Below, one piece after another: positions 24,716 through 36,069 of a stretch of DNA of 64,000 nt. The DNA lies in the NCBI GenBank assembly GCA_038501785.1, contig JBAMJR010000070.1, positions 818,501 to 882,500 of the forward strand, written 5' to 3'. The position numbers and the translations under genes are program-made. This DNA is from Myoxocephalus aenaeus (lineage: Eukaryota; Chordata; Actinopteri; Perciformes; Cottidae). A model generated the notes under the pieces. That model made no database searches. It was given only the letters and a program-made list of their open reading frames with translations, and was not told where the DNA came from. The stretch's first letter is position 1, and the number at the start of each line of letters is the position of its first letter.

Positions 24716-27700
24716 TTTGAAGGAGTCCCTTTATACCGACCTGCGCAGCCGGGCTGTTGCGGAAAGATGACAACAAGGTCTAAAAATACCCGCCATGTCA
24801 TCAACTAACAGCCAAGTTGTAGGGGACGTTTCCATGGCCCTGACTCCGGACACCATGACACCCGGAGACGAGCACACGGACGGTCCGCTTTAGACGGCTT
24901 GCGTCATTTGCTGTTGGGGTGCCTCCCTACTTTTAGACTTTACAATGTAACGAGACACTCCGCTTTAACAATGTGAAGTCGGACCGAATGAAACCGATAT
25001 ATGTTTTCCGTTTCAATGCTTTCAAAATAAAGTTATTTTGGACGAATAGAGCATTATTGAGATGTTTTAAAGCAATACAATGTACCTCGGAAAGTAAAAT
25101 TTGTGAGATTTTTTTAATATTTCTTTTTGAAGCTACATACTTTTTGTACCCTGTGCTGGGCTGAAACATGTGCAGCACGTCTAAGTGCAATTTGTTACAT
25201 ATGTTTTTCAATTGCATCTTTGCTGTACTTTCTTGTTGCTTATGTTTGTTTTGTTTTTATTGCACTCTTACCCTAAGTTTGGCTTTCACTAGCATAGCCT
25301 AAACCCTGCATGGAATTCATTAGATTTTACAGTGCCTATAAAAGTCAGTTTTTGACCCCCCCCCCCCCCTTTAAAGGAGTGTGTGCTTTAAGTAGATTTA
25401 ACGTGGCCTTTTTGACACCGCATAACACAAAGAGACCTCCACAAAGAGGATTACGAAATCTAAATTAACTACAAAATATGATATGATGTAAGAGTCCATA
25501 CAATTCAAAATACATGTTCGGACTCATTCCCTTAAATTATTCAACTTTAATAGGGCACATCGAGATCACCGCTGGTGCAGCCAACTGGATCAGAAGTCAC
25601 AACGGCTAATTAGTTAAATGGGCAAAACCTGTGTGGGTTTTAATTGACTTTTCTTCGGCACCATAGGGAGTTCTGTGCATGAAACACAGTTGTGCACAAT
25701 TTACTTGCACATACTTGGCATGTTCAGAATAAGCTTTATGTTGACCTTTTGCATAGTTGGTTGGAAATGTGTTACTATACTTATATCAATATTATCATTG
25801 TTGTTGTCGCTATTACCTAATATAAAGTAAAATGTGCTTAGCAGGAGAACAAGTTTCTCCTATCATGACAATAAGATGAGAAATATTGATTGTGAAAGTT
25901 TGATAACTTGAGGTAACAATAATTAAGCTGTGTTTTTTTTTGTTTTGTTTTTAAAACAGAGCAACTCTGGGTTTCCATTCAACTCCATCCCAATCAAATG
26001 TCAATAACATAGAAGTGTACAGGACTTTAATGTGATGAATGTCTTTTCATATTTTCAAAGTAATGTGTACATAGAAAAACAAACTCTGGCTCTGTGCAGA
26101 CACGACCCTTTCCACCTAATAAGAAGGCAACATAGATGACTGTTACGAGAATTACGTGACATAATGACAACTTTATTTTGAAAGCAAGTTAGCTAATGTC
26201 CGGTGTGGTTCATGATGTTGGAATGTGGATTGACGCAGCTCCACTTTCATGTTCTAATTGAAGCAGTGCGTCAGTGTTGAGCAGGCGACAAATGTGAAGG
26301 ATTAGATGTGTATACGCCAGGTGATCGTGTGTCTGACAGTAACGTCATTAGAGGGGGCGATTACCCTTTCCTCTGACGAGAAAAAAAATTCTTACTCTTT
26401 GACACATTTCTCCTGTATAGAGTATTGTGACTCAAAGCAATGACATGCCATCAAAAAAGTCAAGGTCAAAAGGGCACATCTAGGCTTACTAATAAGAAAA
26501 AACATTGAACATTATATGAATTCGCATAGCACCTCTCCGTTGTACTTCCCTTTGACATGATAATACAAAATAAATAAAGCTCACAGCATCAATAAAAAAG
26601 TTGAAGTCAACTTATTTAATTTAATTTTTTTTTCTTCAGTTAAATTAATAATTAAATATTTTAAGAGGCCTGTAAAATAAACAATGTATTTCAGAAAGCA
26701 TAATTAGGTTTTTAGATTTAGCCCTTTCATTATTACAGTGGTGATTATGATACTTATTATCAAATTATTATTTAGATTGAAGTGCGTGACACATAGTATT
26801 CAATAATGGAATTGGCTGATAATGACTTTGTGGGGGCGACAGCAGGCCTGGCTCATGTCTCTAATTTTAAACACACTGACTGTTCCAGCTTGTCCACTTG
26901 AAACAGAATCAAACTGTGTTTGGTGCTTAATATAGATATGACCTCAGTGGAGTTAGTTACAACTGTCACTGCAGCTGTAAAGTAACCTCATAATTAAAAA
27001 CTAAAACTAAAAAAATATCATATTTTTCGTTGTTGTTGTTTTGTTTTTTAAAACCAACTCTACTTTATTTTTGGGCTTTTTTCAAATCTAATTTTACCTA
27101 ACGTCAGGTTAAGTCGCATAGCAGCCCAACGACCACCAGAGGGAGTCCGAGGATCTTAGTTTTTTTCAAGAGACTTTGCATTCAAGTGAAGTACCACAGA
27201 CTAACGCGCGGGGGCGACATAGAGCTCCACGCGGAGAAACGACCGCCTGTCTGGAACAAATGCACGCAGAGAGGCGACGCTACAGCAGCTGTCGCAGGGT
27301 TGTGCACGGCATACAAATGAGCGCTTCGGTCGTTGTAGTGTTGTCTTTATAGTAACCTGAACTGGTGCACCGACCTCCAGCTGGTACGAGGGCGGCTTTA
27401 CACCCCCCTTATAACATAGACCTATACTGCTTTTACACATGTTCTCATTCCCGGGAGAAATTGGAACCACAGTCCTTTAGATAATGTTAACATTTTGAAA
27501 GGAAATTAACAAAAAACCACACGGAGAAAGAGAGAGAGAAAAGATAAAGATACAACACAATGAGCTGCATGGGAACAACGTTGGAGGGAAAAGTGCAGTA
27601 AACACAGCAATGCGTGTATCGCTAAACAGCATATGGGTCACTTGTTGTTATACACGATAATACAGGGATACGGCGTGGATTTTAATTTAAATACCACGTG

Positions 27701-28130
27701 TAACGGGCTACTGAAGTGACACCAAAGGAGATTTAAGAATAAAAAATAAAAATACACAAAACGCGATCATTCATATCGAATACCACGCGGACAAGTCATA
27801 ATATGCCCCCAAAGCCTTTATCAATAAATAACGTTGTGATATTTCATCGCGGTTGTTATTTGTGTGTTACCACGAGGTCCGCAGTGCTCTCCAGCAGCCT
27901 GTTGTTGTTGTTGTTGTCGTTGTCGTCACTCGGGCCGCCCGCCTAAACCACCGCCTTTCTGTGGCTCATAATTTAATACACAAGGTGTTGGTGTTTGTTT
28001 GGCTTTGTGCGCGGGGGTCTGCAGCAGGAACAGCCTCGCTAGACTGTATCCATGTCAGTGGAACGAGCCATGCTGATGTCACAGATTTTTTTCCCTCTGC
28101 CCTCTCCGCGGTGGGAGGATCTCTGTGCGT
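24716..28130. other. otud1-tgif1 intergenic region (head-to-head genes)
   Basis: otud1 (minus) and tgif1 (plus) are divergently arranged, with about 3.75 kb between their start codons. The first 200 bp upstream of otud1 are moderately CpG-rich. The interval also holds a C run at about 25358-25369, several AT-rich tracts, a CTCF-like site at 27133-27145 and a CpG-richer patch around 27.1-27.3 kb. No coding exon was recognised. Confidence 0.6.
27133..27145 (+). promoter_or_regulatory. CTCF-like motif
   Basis: CCACCAGAGGGAG on the plus strand matches the CTCF core with one departure (A where C is expected near the end). It points rightwards, towards tgif1, opposite to the site at 21827-21840. 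It lies about 1.3 kb upstream of the tgif1 start codon in a CpG-richer patch. Confidence 0.4.
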
Positions 28131-28161
28131 TGAGTCACGCAGCTGTCAAAGATAGCTGTCA
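28131..28161 (+). promoter_or_regulatory. tgif1: tgif1 proximal promoter cluster: AP-1-type site and two CTGTCA sites
   Basis: TGAGTCA (AP-1 consensus) occurs at 28131-28137. CTGTCAA follows at 28143-28149 and CTGTCA at 28156-28161, 13 bp apart start to start. CTGTCAA is the described binding sequence of TGIF-type TALE homeodomains, and its TGTCA core is shared with MEIS. The cluster is about 310 bp upstream of the tgif1 ATG, in CpG-rich sequence likely to be promoter or early 5' UTR. Function is inferred from the motifs. Confidence 0.4.
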
Positions 28162-28470
28162 CCCAGTCTCAGGATCAAACACACAGTCAATGAGAAAAGG
28201 GCTTTGAGCCGAAGGGACGCAGAGATCTCAGGTAACCCCCCCACCCCCCTTCCGTCTCCAAACAAGGACGACCAGAAGAAAAGAAAAACCTCATTTCTTG
28301 TTTAAAAACAACAACAAAAAAAGGGGGAAGAAGAAGCGAGTTTTGATGAATAAGGATTTTCGGATATACGCGCTGTGGATATCTGGAGAAAAGAGGAAAA
28401 GCACCGCACTGACACAAAGGCAATTTTCTTCTGCGCTCGACGAGGAAAAAGTGGGCATTTGCTGGAGGAA

Positions 28471-28486
28471 ATGAAGACGAAAAAGG
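28471..28486 (+). CDS. tgif1: tgif1 coding exon 1 (start codon)
   Basis: ATG AAG ACG AAA AAG G, then a donor GTAGGT at 28487. With the exon-2 acceptor it gives MKTKKG-LMMLSGSETDDED, which aligns with the MKGKKG...SGSETEDED start of a known vertebrate TGIF1 isoform. It is too short to show up as an open frame and is placed by splice logic. The context has G at -3. About 300 bp of CpG-rich sequence upstream probably contains the 5' UTR. The split codon (G + GT) is glycine 6. Confidence 0.85.
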
Positions 28487-30506
28487 GTAGGTTGGATGCT
28501 TGTGAGAGAAATAAAGTCGAAACGAGTTTAGATAGTTACCCAGAGACATTTATCCGAGCGGTTTCCGCTCGTATGCAAACCATGCAGTCTATTGTTTCCT
28601 CTCCAGACATGACAGGGGGCTTTTCTCCTTCTGCCATGTGCTGGGCGCGATATCAAAAGTCGATTAAAGCTACGTTTGCTCGTCATTTGTGGAGTTTTTT
28701 TTTGGAGTTTTTTTAATTCAAGTTTCGGCACAATAACATGCAGACTGTTTCGCCATGCGTGTTGTTTTCCTCGTCACGGTGGAATTGGGCTAAACTTCAG
28801 GAGCCTCCAGGAAGAAGGGGGGAAAGAAGAAAAAAACGACCAAATGTCCAAAAGTTAATGGGGAAAGCGTCTCGCTTTCAGTTTGAGCTCGAGCTCGTTG
28901 GGAGTCACGGACGCTACATTTGTGTCGAAGTTTAGAGGAAAGTGATGAAGTTGTGGCTGTTATTGTGAGTTCAAGAGTCTGAAAGTGTTGCATATACGCT
29001 ACGGCCACGCTTGTTGTTGTATCTGTAGCTAGCATATTGTATCCCTCCGCCGCTTATTTTGTTTAAATGGTATCTAAATCCTACCCGTCGGCTCATAACC
29101 GCCCTGACCCCATTGTGGGAAGTTGCTGTTGCCTTGTTACACTGGCGGACCTCGTGGTGCAGCGCGCACACACACAATAGAAAAGCCCCTTACAAGTTAC
29201 TTCAACTTACAAAACCAGTCTCTTTTAAAAAAAAGTAAAAATCCCATCCGCTCTGTTTAAACTTCGATATTTCGAAGGGAGCGAAGTTTGAGGCGAACTC
29301 GTAGTTTTGTTTTGCGTGTGGAAACTTTTGAATCGCATACAAAGAAGCACGCAGCCCTGGATTCTTTTGTTTAGTCTGGAGACGCTGATTTGCAACAGGT
29401 CTCCCCTCCCCCTTCCCCTCGCTCCAGCCTACGTAATTACCTCATCCTGTTGGCCGCTCAGACTTGGGAACTTTCTTGCTGCTTTCGCACCAGTTTGCCT
29501 CCAAGCAGACTGGATTAAATGCCCCCTGACTCTCATTTCTGCAACGTCTTAATGGAGTCTGGGCAGCCGGCGTAGCATCCATGTGTAAACAGTGCACATG
29601 GATACCAGCAGCAGCAAAAATACATATGTTCCTATTCATGTTCTTGTACTTTAGGCTGAAAACTACACTAAAAACAGACACATTTCTGACCCAAAAAAAA
29701 TCTGATCAAAGTTTTAACAGTTCATGAAGCAGATGTATTTCCCTCCCTTTCAATACAAAGTCAGAGGCCCAAATCCTGTTTGATCATGACTGACTTTGAT
29801 GAGACATGCCTAAAACGCCACTTTAAAGAACGCCAACTCTGTTTGTTTTTTATTTAAAAATGTATTTAACCAGGAAAAGCCTCATTGAGATTAAAAATCT
29901 CCTTTTTACAAGAGTGTCCTGGCCCAAGACAGCAGTAGTACATTTAAAACAAAGTTTCAGACATACAACATAAAACAGTGACAGAACATTTTTAGATCAC
30001 AGCATGTGTCAAAACAAAACCAAGACTCAAGTCTGTATAATCTTTACAAAAAAAACAACAACAACCCACTGCTGCTTTTCTTCAAAACATAATCTCCCTT
30101 CATACTGTGATTGTTCTTGTGGTCAGCCCGGTGTGCTTTACTTATCCATTCATGCAAGGTGTGCTCCCAGTCTGTGCAATAGACCTGGCTTGTATTTGTC
30201 GAGGCAGGTTTTATAACTGACACAGCATCAGACCAGCCTTTGTGACGTCCCCCCCCCCTCCTCCTCTTCCCCTCTCTCACTCCCACCTCCTCCTCCTCCC
30301 CTCGCTCCTTATATGAATCACATGGCTGAACTTGACAGCTTGCTTCTGACACATCAGCTGCCTCCCAGACAGCTTGTGTTTGTGCGAACGGCTGCGGCAG
30401 AGCGGCTGGGAGACTGGCGACGGGGCGGCTGACATAAGAGGATACATATTCTTTTGTCTCGCTTTTTTTTCTTCTCACCATGCCACTTGTCTCCCCGCGT
30501 GCGCAG
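28487..30506 (+). other. tgif1: tgif1 intron 1
   Basis: A 2,020-bp intron bounded by GTAGGT and a pyrimidine-rich acceptor ending gtgcgcag. It contains a decayed interspersed repeat (about 29845-30000), a C run near 30250-30257, and just before exon 2 a short block with a TTGACAG (reverse complement of CTGTCAA) at 30332-30338. The end of the intron may contain an alternative promoter (see findings). Confidence 0.75.
29845..30000. mobile_element. Decayed fish interspersed repeat
   Basis: Contains the series tttaaccaggaaaagcctca, gagattaaaaatctcc, tttacaagagtgtcctggcc and aagacagcag, followed by A-rich sequence with acatacaacataaaaca. This arrangement, a block with ccaggaaa...cattgagatt...acaag...cctggcc, recurs as a common teleost repeat. 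I associate it with LINE 3' ends but cannot name the family. It lies in tgif1 intron 1 and has no coding capacity. Confidence 0.5.
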
Positions 30507-30736
30507 GTTTGATGATGCTGTCGGGCAGCGAGACGGACGACGAGGACGGCGTGGACGCCCCCCTGGATCTGTCGTCCAGCTCGGGGAGCAGCGGGAAGAG
30601 GAAACGGCGGGGAAATCTGCCCAAAGAGTCTGTTCAGATCCTGAGGGACTGGCTGTACGAGCACCGCTACAACGCTTACCCGTCTGAGCAGGAGAAAGCC
30701 CTCCTGTCCAAGCAGACGCAGCTCTCCACACTACAG
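30507..30736 (+). CDS. tgif1: tgif1 coding exon 2: CtBP motif and first part of TALE homeodomain
   Basis: TGIF1 is a nuclear TALE-class homeodomain co-repressor. It binds CTGTCAA-type sites, represses retinoid-X-receptor targets, and recruits CtBP, Sin3 and HDACs to SMAD2/3 to damp TGF-beta/Nodal signalling; human loss causes holoprosencephaly. This exon encodes residues 6-82. Visible are the acidic SGSETDDED start, the CtBP-binding PLDLS at residues 24-28, a basic stretch GKRKRRGNLP, and helices 1 and 2 of the homeodomain with the three-residue TALE loop AYP (residues 62-64). The acceptor is gcgcag before GTTTGATGATG and the donor is CTACAG then GTATGG. PLDLS and the extended N-terminus separate it from TGIF2. 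Two adjacent ATGs (30512, 30515) offer a possible internal start that would keep the CtBP motif and homeodomain. Confidence 0.96.
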
Positions 30737-31525
30737 GTATGGACCTAATAAAATAAAAGATAAGATTGTCTCAGCTTTTGCCACCACTGAGCCCTCGGAG
30801 CGTAAACGCATCGCTGTAAAAGTCGAGAGGAAGCAAGTGTCAGCTCGACTGACTCATTTCCTGTCTAGATTACAAACAAAGCACGGCACATCAACAGTGA
30901 ATTGAAGGTCATCCAAAGCAGCTTGATGTTGCAACATTAAAGTCTGAGACAACGTGAGTAAACTCACTCCCTGTGTGCTGTGAGGCACTTGGACAGGAAT
31001 TTCCCTCCCTCCAGCCCCTTTCCATCCCAGCTGTCTGGGAACAATGCAGAGTCATTTACATGGTTAGAGCTGAGCTAGTTACGACTAGCCTGGAGAACTG
31101 AGGAAAAAGAGAAGAGCGATGGCCGTGATTACTGCTATGACAAAGGAGATTACTTTTTATTGAAGACTCTTTTGAACGCAGGCTTACGAATTCCAAACTG
31201 GACTTTTTGTTGAAAGTTAATGTTTAGCTTCTTATACTTTTGAGTTATCCTAATCTTTGGTCTGTTTTTTTTATTTTATTTATTTCTGCACTGTTGAAAA
31301 TGCTAATGGTGTGAAATATACAGCCTCTGGTGTGAAGTGGAGTGGGATGGGGGGGGGGGGCGTTTCATTTTGATTTCTCTTTTGAAAACACAGGTGCAAT
31401 CTGCACCTGGGGATGAGTGTACCAGCATATTTTCTTTTTTAAATTGCATGGCAGAACATAAGTGAGAGATGTGAATGCAACTTTCTCACGGCATGCTTTT
31501 TTTGTGTGTTGGTTTTCTCCTCCAG
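30737..31525 (+). other. tgif1: tgif1 intron 2
   Basis: A 789-bp intron that interrupts the homeodomain between helices 2 and 3, after CTA CAG and before GTG TGC AAC TGG. It contains a short G run near 31350-31360 and a T-rich region near 31266-31290. The acceptor is a good pyrimidine tract (gttttctcctccag). No other feature was seen. Confidence 0.9.
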
Positions 31526-32194
31526 GTGTGCAACTGGTTCATCAACGCACGGCGGCGACTTCTTCCAGAGATGCTGAGGAAAGACGGCAAAGATCCGAAC
31601 CAGTTCACCATATCCAGGAAAGGCAGCAAAGCAGGCGACAGCTTCTCCGACAGCTCCCAGTCCCCGAAACACAGCAGCAGTCCGGCAGGCGGTACGGAGG
31701 AGAGCTACGACAAACGCGTTCTCCATCCCTCCAGCTTCGAACCCGCTGCGCCCGGCGTCCTGAGGAAGGCGGAGTCTCCCTCCATACCCTCTCCAACCTC
31801 TTTGTGCCCCTCTCCGGGGCTCGTGCCCATCCGCCCGTCTGTCATCTGTCACACCACTGTCACCGCAGCAACGCAGGGAAGCCCGACTGCCTCCCACCCG
31901 TCGGCGCTGGGAATGAACTGTGACAGGGCAGCTGAGCTGTTGCAGGCTGTACAGGTCCAGGCGCTGCTCAGGTGCAAGGAGGAAGGGCAGGGCGGCAAGC
32001 CTATCACCACTACCACCATCCTCGGCGGCACCGGCATGGAGGGCAACCTGAGCCCCCGCAGCGGGCTCTTCAACACCCCGCCCCCCACCCCTCCAGACCT
32101 CACGCAAGACTTCAGCGGCTTCCAGCTCCTGGTGGATGTGGCCCTCAAGCGGGCTGCAGAGATGGAGTTGCAAGCCAAACAGCTGGTCTCCTAA
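31526..32194 (+). CDS. tgif1: tgif1 terminal coding exon: recognition helix and repression domains
   Basis: Encodes residues 83-304 (the three coding parts sum to 915 nt, 304 residues plus stop). It opens with the third homeodomain helix VCNWFINARRRLLP; Ile in WFIN at homeodomain position 50 is the TALE hallmark. The conserved MLRKDGKDPNQFTISRKG follows. The middle is Ser/Pro-rich and longer than in mammals (human TGIF1, 272 residues), with the conserved RPSVICHTTVTA block. The C-terminus holds SGLFNTPPPTPPDL, whose Thr-Pro sites are MAP-kinase-type, then QDFSGFQLLVDVALKRAAEM, the family's repression/SMAD-interaction tail. The stop is TAA at 32192-32194. It is intact, with no sign of frameshift. 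Confidence 0.97.
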   Translation: MCNWFINARRRLLPEMLRKDGKDPNQFTISRKGSKAGDSFSDSSQSPKHSSSPAGGTEESYDKRVLHPSSFEPAAPGVLRKAESPSIPSPTSLCPSPGLVPIRPSVICHTTVTAATQGSPTASHPSALGMNCDRAAELLQAVQVQALLRCKEEGQGGKPITTTTILGGTGMEGNLSPRSGLFNTPPPTPPDLTQDFSGFQLLVDVALKRAAEMELQAKQLVS

Positions 32195-33180
32195 AAGTGA
32201 CAGGAGGAGAAGAAGAAGAGGGATTAGAGACTGACTTTGTGTCTCGACTGGGGAACTCCTCAGAGTTCAGTGACTTGTCTGCACGCAACAGAGAACAAAT
32301 CCACATGAAAGCCTGATCATTTCTATTTTTGGTATACCAATCAAATTGATGAGGATGTTTTTTTATTGAAAAAAAAAAAACTGTATCAAGGTGCCTTGGC
32401 TGTAAGTTCTTTATTCATTTCACATACATGCGTATGTATTTACATGTGTATCTTATTTGCACACAGGGACCAAAAATGTTATCCGAGAAATGCTGCCCGT
32501 CTTATGTCTTTCCATCATACTGTATATCCTTTTAGAGAACGGAGAATGAGCTGGAATCGGCCCTCCTTCTGAGACCAATCGCACAGATTGGTCGCGTCCA
32601 CACACGTTTACTCTTTTACATTTCAAAGATCAGCTCATGATTAGTATGCCATGTTTGTTTGCACACTAAAGGCAGAGGACGGTCATCTCAGTGTCTTAAA
32701 CATACTTTGCTCTCAGCATCTATGACAAACTTATTCACTACTGTAGTACATGTTATGCGTTTCCATGAGTATAAGTATAGTTTTGATTTTGTAATTTACT
32801 TTTAGCTATTTTAAAAGAAAAACCCCTATGCTTTTTTTTTCTTTTCTTTTTCTCTTCCCCCACCAAGGGATATGTCAGATGACCAATGTAGCAGGTTCTT
32901 AGTCTGAGCCTTCATCCCATCACTCAGCGGAAAACACAAAAAAACGACGGCCAGTGGACTGGAAAATTAAACACTACAGATGTCTTTTCTGCAGTTGCTG
33001 TTTTACAAACTGACTAAGACAGCAATTTTGAAATCACCAAAAAAGCATTTTTCATGTATAATAGGACCATGTGTATAGTTAATGTGACATGATGCCCAAT
33101 GATGTGATTTCTTTTCATACTGTGCAATGTTTGTGGCAAATAGGGGTCACATGGGATTCAAATAAAGTTTTGTTTTTCTA
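32195..33180 (+). other. tgif1: tgif1 3' UTR
   Basis: About 1 kb between the stop codon and a canonical AATAAA at 33161-33166. It is AT-rich, with A and T homopolymers (near 32369-32380 and 32829-32838) and typical 3' UTR composition. No competing open frame of interest was seen. Confidence 0.75.
33161..33166 (+). terminator. tgif1: tgif1 polyadenylation signal
   Basis: AATAAA followed within 10-15 bp by a T-rich stretch (gttttgtttttctac), as expected for a cleavage site near 33180. It lies 967 nt past the stop codon. Confidence 0.75.
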
Positions 33181-35983
33181 CATCTCAGATTTGATCATTT
33201 GGTTTCCCGCTCCCCCCTCCTGTGGATCCCTCAGATCACGCACATTCATACAGTTCTTGTAAATCCTACTGAACTTTGTGGAGATTACTGATTCATCCCT
33301 TAAGGATACGGAGAGCGTATTAAGTGAGAATGCTCTGTAAATAAAAGGAGCAGAAATAGTATAGTCTTCATGTCTTTCCACAGGCTACCGTTAGGCATTC
33401 AGAGACATTCCTGTGTGTGAGAGGTTTACAACAGCTCTTGCCAATTAGCATAATCCTGCATAAATTAACACGAGCAAATGGCAGACGTCAACAGTTTCTT
33501 GCCAAAGGGGCTTTATGTGTGCCTGCATCTCAATAGAGTCAATGTAAGTCAGCTTACAACGGAGTGCGCTGGCTCGTTCAAGGCTAGGAGGACAGCTGTT
33601 CCCTCCTGGTCCTGCTAAAGCTTCTCGATTGGCCTCAATAGAATCTGTTGTCTTTTATTACTCTTGAAAGAAAAAGGAACCTTTGCTGAGGTTTTGTTTT
33701 TGGGGGGTTTCATTCAAAAGACCCCAGGAACTATCAGAAGCCTATTCTCACTTATTAGCAAGCTATAGTATATGTTTGGATCCAAAAGGCAATTTCAAAG
33801 TAATATAAATAAAAACATTATTTTATAGGCGAGTAAGTAGCTGGAGCGATTCAGCAAACGTCAACAGTTTTTCACTTTTTATCAGATGTTGCCTCTGTCA
33901 GAAGTGACAGCTCTTGTGGTGGAGGTTGGGTTCAAACTTAGGGATGTAATCACTAATAAGGGTTTAAACAGAGCTCCGGGCCCACAGTGGGCAGTTGTAG
34001 CCCACCATGGTGGGCCCTCTGAGAGGTAGACTGACCCTGGGCCAAGCTTTATACAAAGACAAAACCCATTTCCGTCGCCCCCTCCCCTCTCTTGAACTCT
34101 GCCCACTGAGGTCAGCATGCCTCCCATCAGCATGACTGATGTATGAATGACGAATCACCAGAAGCTGCATGTACAGCGTCGGGGCTAAGCCAAAGCCAAA
34201 AGTGCTGTCTAATTATGGGGGCCCGCCCCTGCGGAAGGGGAATGCCCTAAAAGCACACCATGTCGGCCTTGTAATCTGTTTAATTATATTCCAATTGAAA
34301 ACACATGTGGAGACAGCGAAAGAAATGAACACAACAAAATGATGGCAATGATATATTTTTTTAATGCTGATAAGAGCTCATACACGTGCCATAACATCAA
34401 CAGTGTAATAACATGAATTACAAAATGTATATTTGCTTAATAGGTTATTTGTTTTGGGTTTATTTGTTGACATTTACATAGGGAAACATTCATGTATATA
34501 CACATGTTGATTTGAATGTTTTTCTCTGAATATAACTACATAACAAGCTTCAGAATTGCTGGAGTGTCTTTAGAGTTTAGCAATTAACCACAATCCAACA
34601 TTCTGGTTTCTATCTCCCTGCTATACCAGGAGCATTATATTGATATGTTAATATCATAAATAGGTAGTCAATCATTTGACAGACAATTCAAATACAAGTT
34701 CCAAAGTAAAAAATACTAAAATAACCTTCATCTACATGAAATGGCAATAAGTTTGAACTATTATTACTTGTGTGCATCCTCTCTTTGCTTCATATCGACC
34801 AACTAAAGGAAATACAAATCATACTGAACGGTTACTTCATCACTTGACTTCCTTCACAAACGTCTCCAAATGAAAACATCAGGGAGACGCTTTACTGGGA
34901 CAAATAGCAGGAATATATCCATCCCTATAGTTATCCAATGGCACAAAACTTTGTCAGATCAATACAGAGAATCAAACTACACACCAATGTCGGGCTATTC
35001 TGTTATCAAAACAAGTATGTGATGGTAAACTGGCTTAGGATTGTCTCCACATTCAAGCAGCTGACAGAAACACCTTGTTACGTTGAAGTAATTAGGGCTG
35101 AGATGTTCAATAGGAGCGTAGTTCAAAAGATGGCATGGATACTAATCCCCTGTTTACCATCATGGCCGATCCTGGTGACTGGGGTTTTATATACAGTAAG
35201 AGACAAAGCCATGGGTCACATACAGTCACATGACGTCAGTCACACTCTCACACTCTCACACACACACACGCACACTTCTTCCCCTGAGACTGCTGTTGTG
35301 CTCGACTATCATATTAGAAATTAAGGCTGATCACTGAAACAGAAAAGACAAAAAAGGTGCCTGTCATGCTAAAGAATCAACATAAATAAAAAATAAACAC
35401 AGTATAAGGGCCTTGTTGTCAGTGCATAATAATAGTCACAATGTCAATAAACAGTCATTGTTCTCCTAATCAATAAATTAAACATGAATACAAAATATTA
35501 GAAATTGGATCTTTTTTGTATGACCTTCAAATAATTGCTTCATTTGGAGGCAGAGATAGTGCACACACAGTGAGGAGAAAATAGTCCCTTTTCAGTCCTT
35601 TAGTCTCACTACTGTCAATAAACCTCTCTTGTCTAAAAATGGCGTAATAAAATACAGTACAACTACCAGTATTGTACCAAATATCAGTATTTTAGCAATG
35701 CCTGTAACACCAAATAGTTTGAATGCAACATAAGAAAGGATTAAACCTGTTGAAAAATTACAAATAAATATCAGTGACCTTGTGTCAGCATGCGTGCCAT
35801 GTCATTATACTGTATGATCTTTATACAAACATGTTTTTGTCATGATGAGACAAGATGGGTGGTTAGTTTACAGTTTGTTGATACTGCTACCTTAATCTTC
35901 AATTACAACTAGGACCTATTCGACCTAGAACAATAGGAAGCACTTTTGAAATGAACATCTGAATCATACCACACGCACGTGTG

Positions 35984-36069
<86 letters not shown>

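Noticed and set aside
24726..24736. TATAAA on the minus strand just upstream of otud1
   Set aside because: It lies only about 15-20 nt before the start codon. A transcript started from it would begin inside the coding region and lose the conserved MQLY N-terminus, so it is not credible as the main core promoter.
30044..30664. 206-residue minus-strand frame overlapping tgif1 exon 2
   Set aside because: It is antisense to the homeobox exon and its acceptor tract. It has no recognisable domain and is explained by the composition of the opposite strand.
30512..32194. Identity as tgif2 (with dlgap4 as neighbour)
   Set aside because: Human TGIF2 and DLGAP4 are also close together, so this was considered. 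The PLDLS CtBP motif, the SGSETDDED start and the QDFSGFQLLVDVALKRAAEM tail fit TGIF1, and the exons at 43-44 kb match DLGAP1 specifically.
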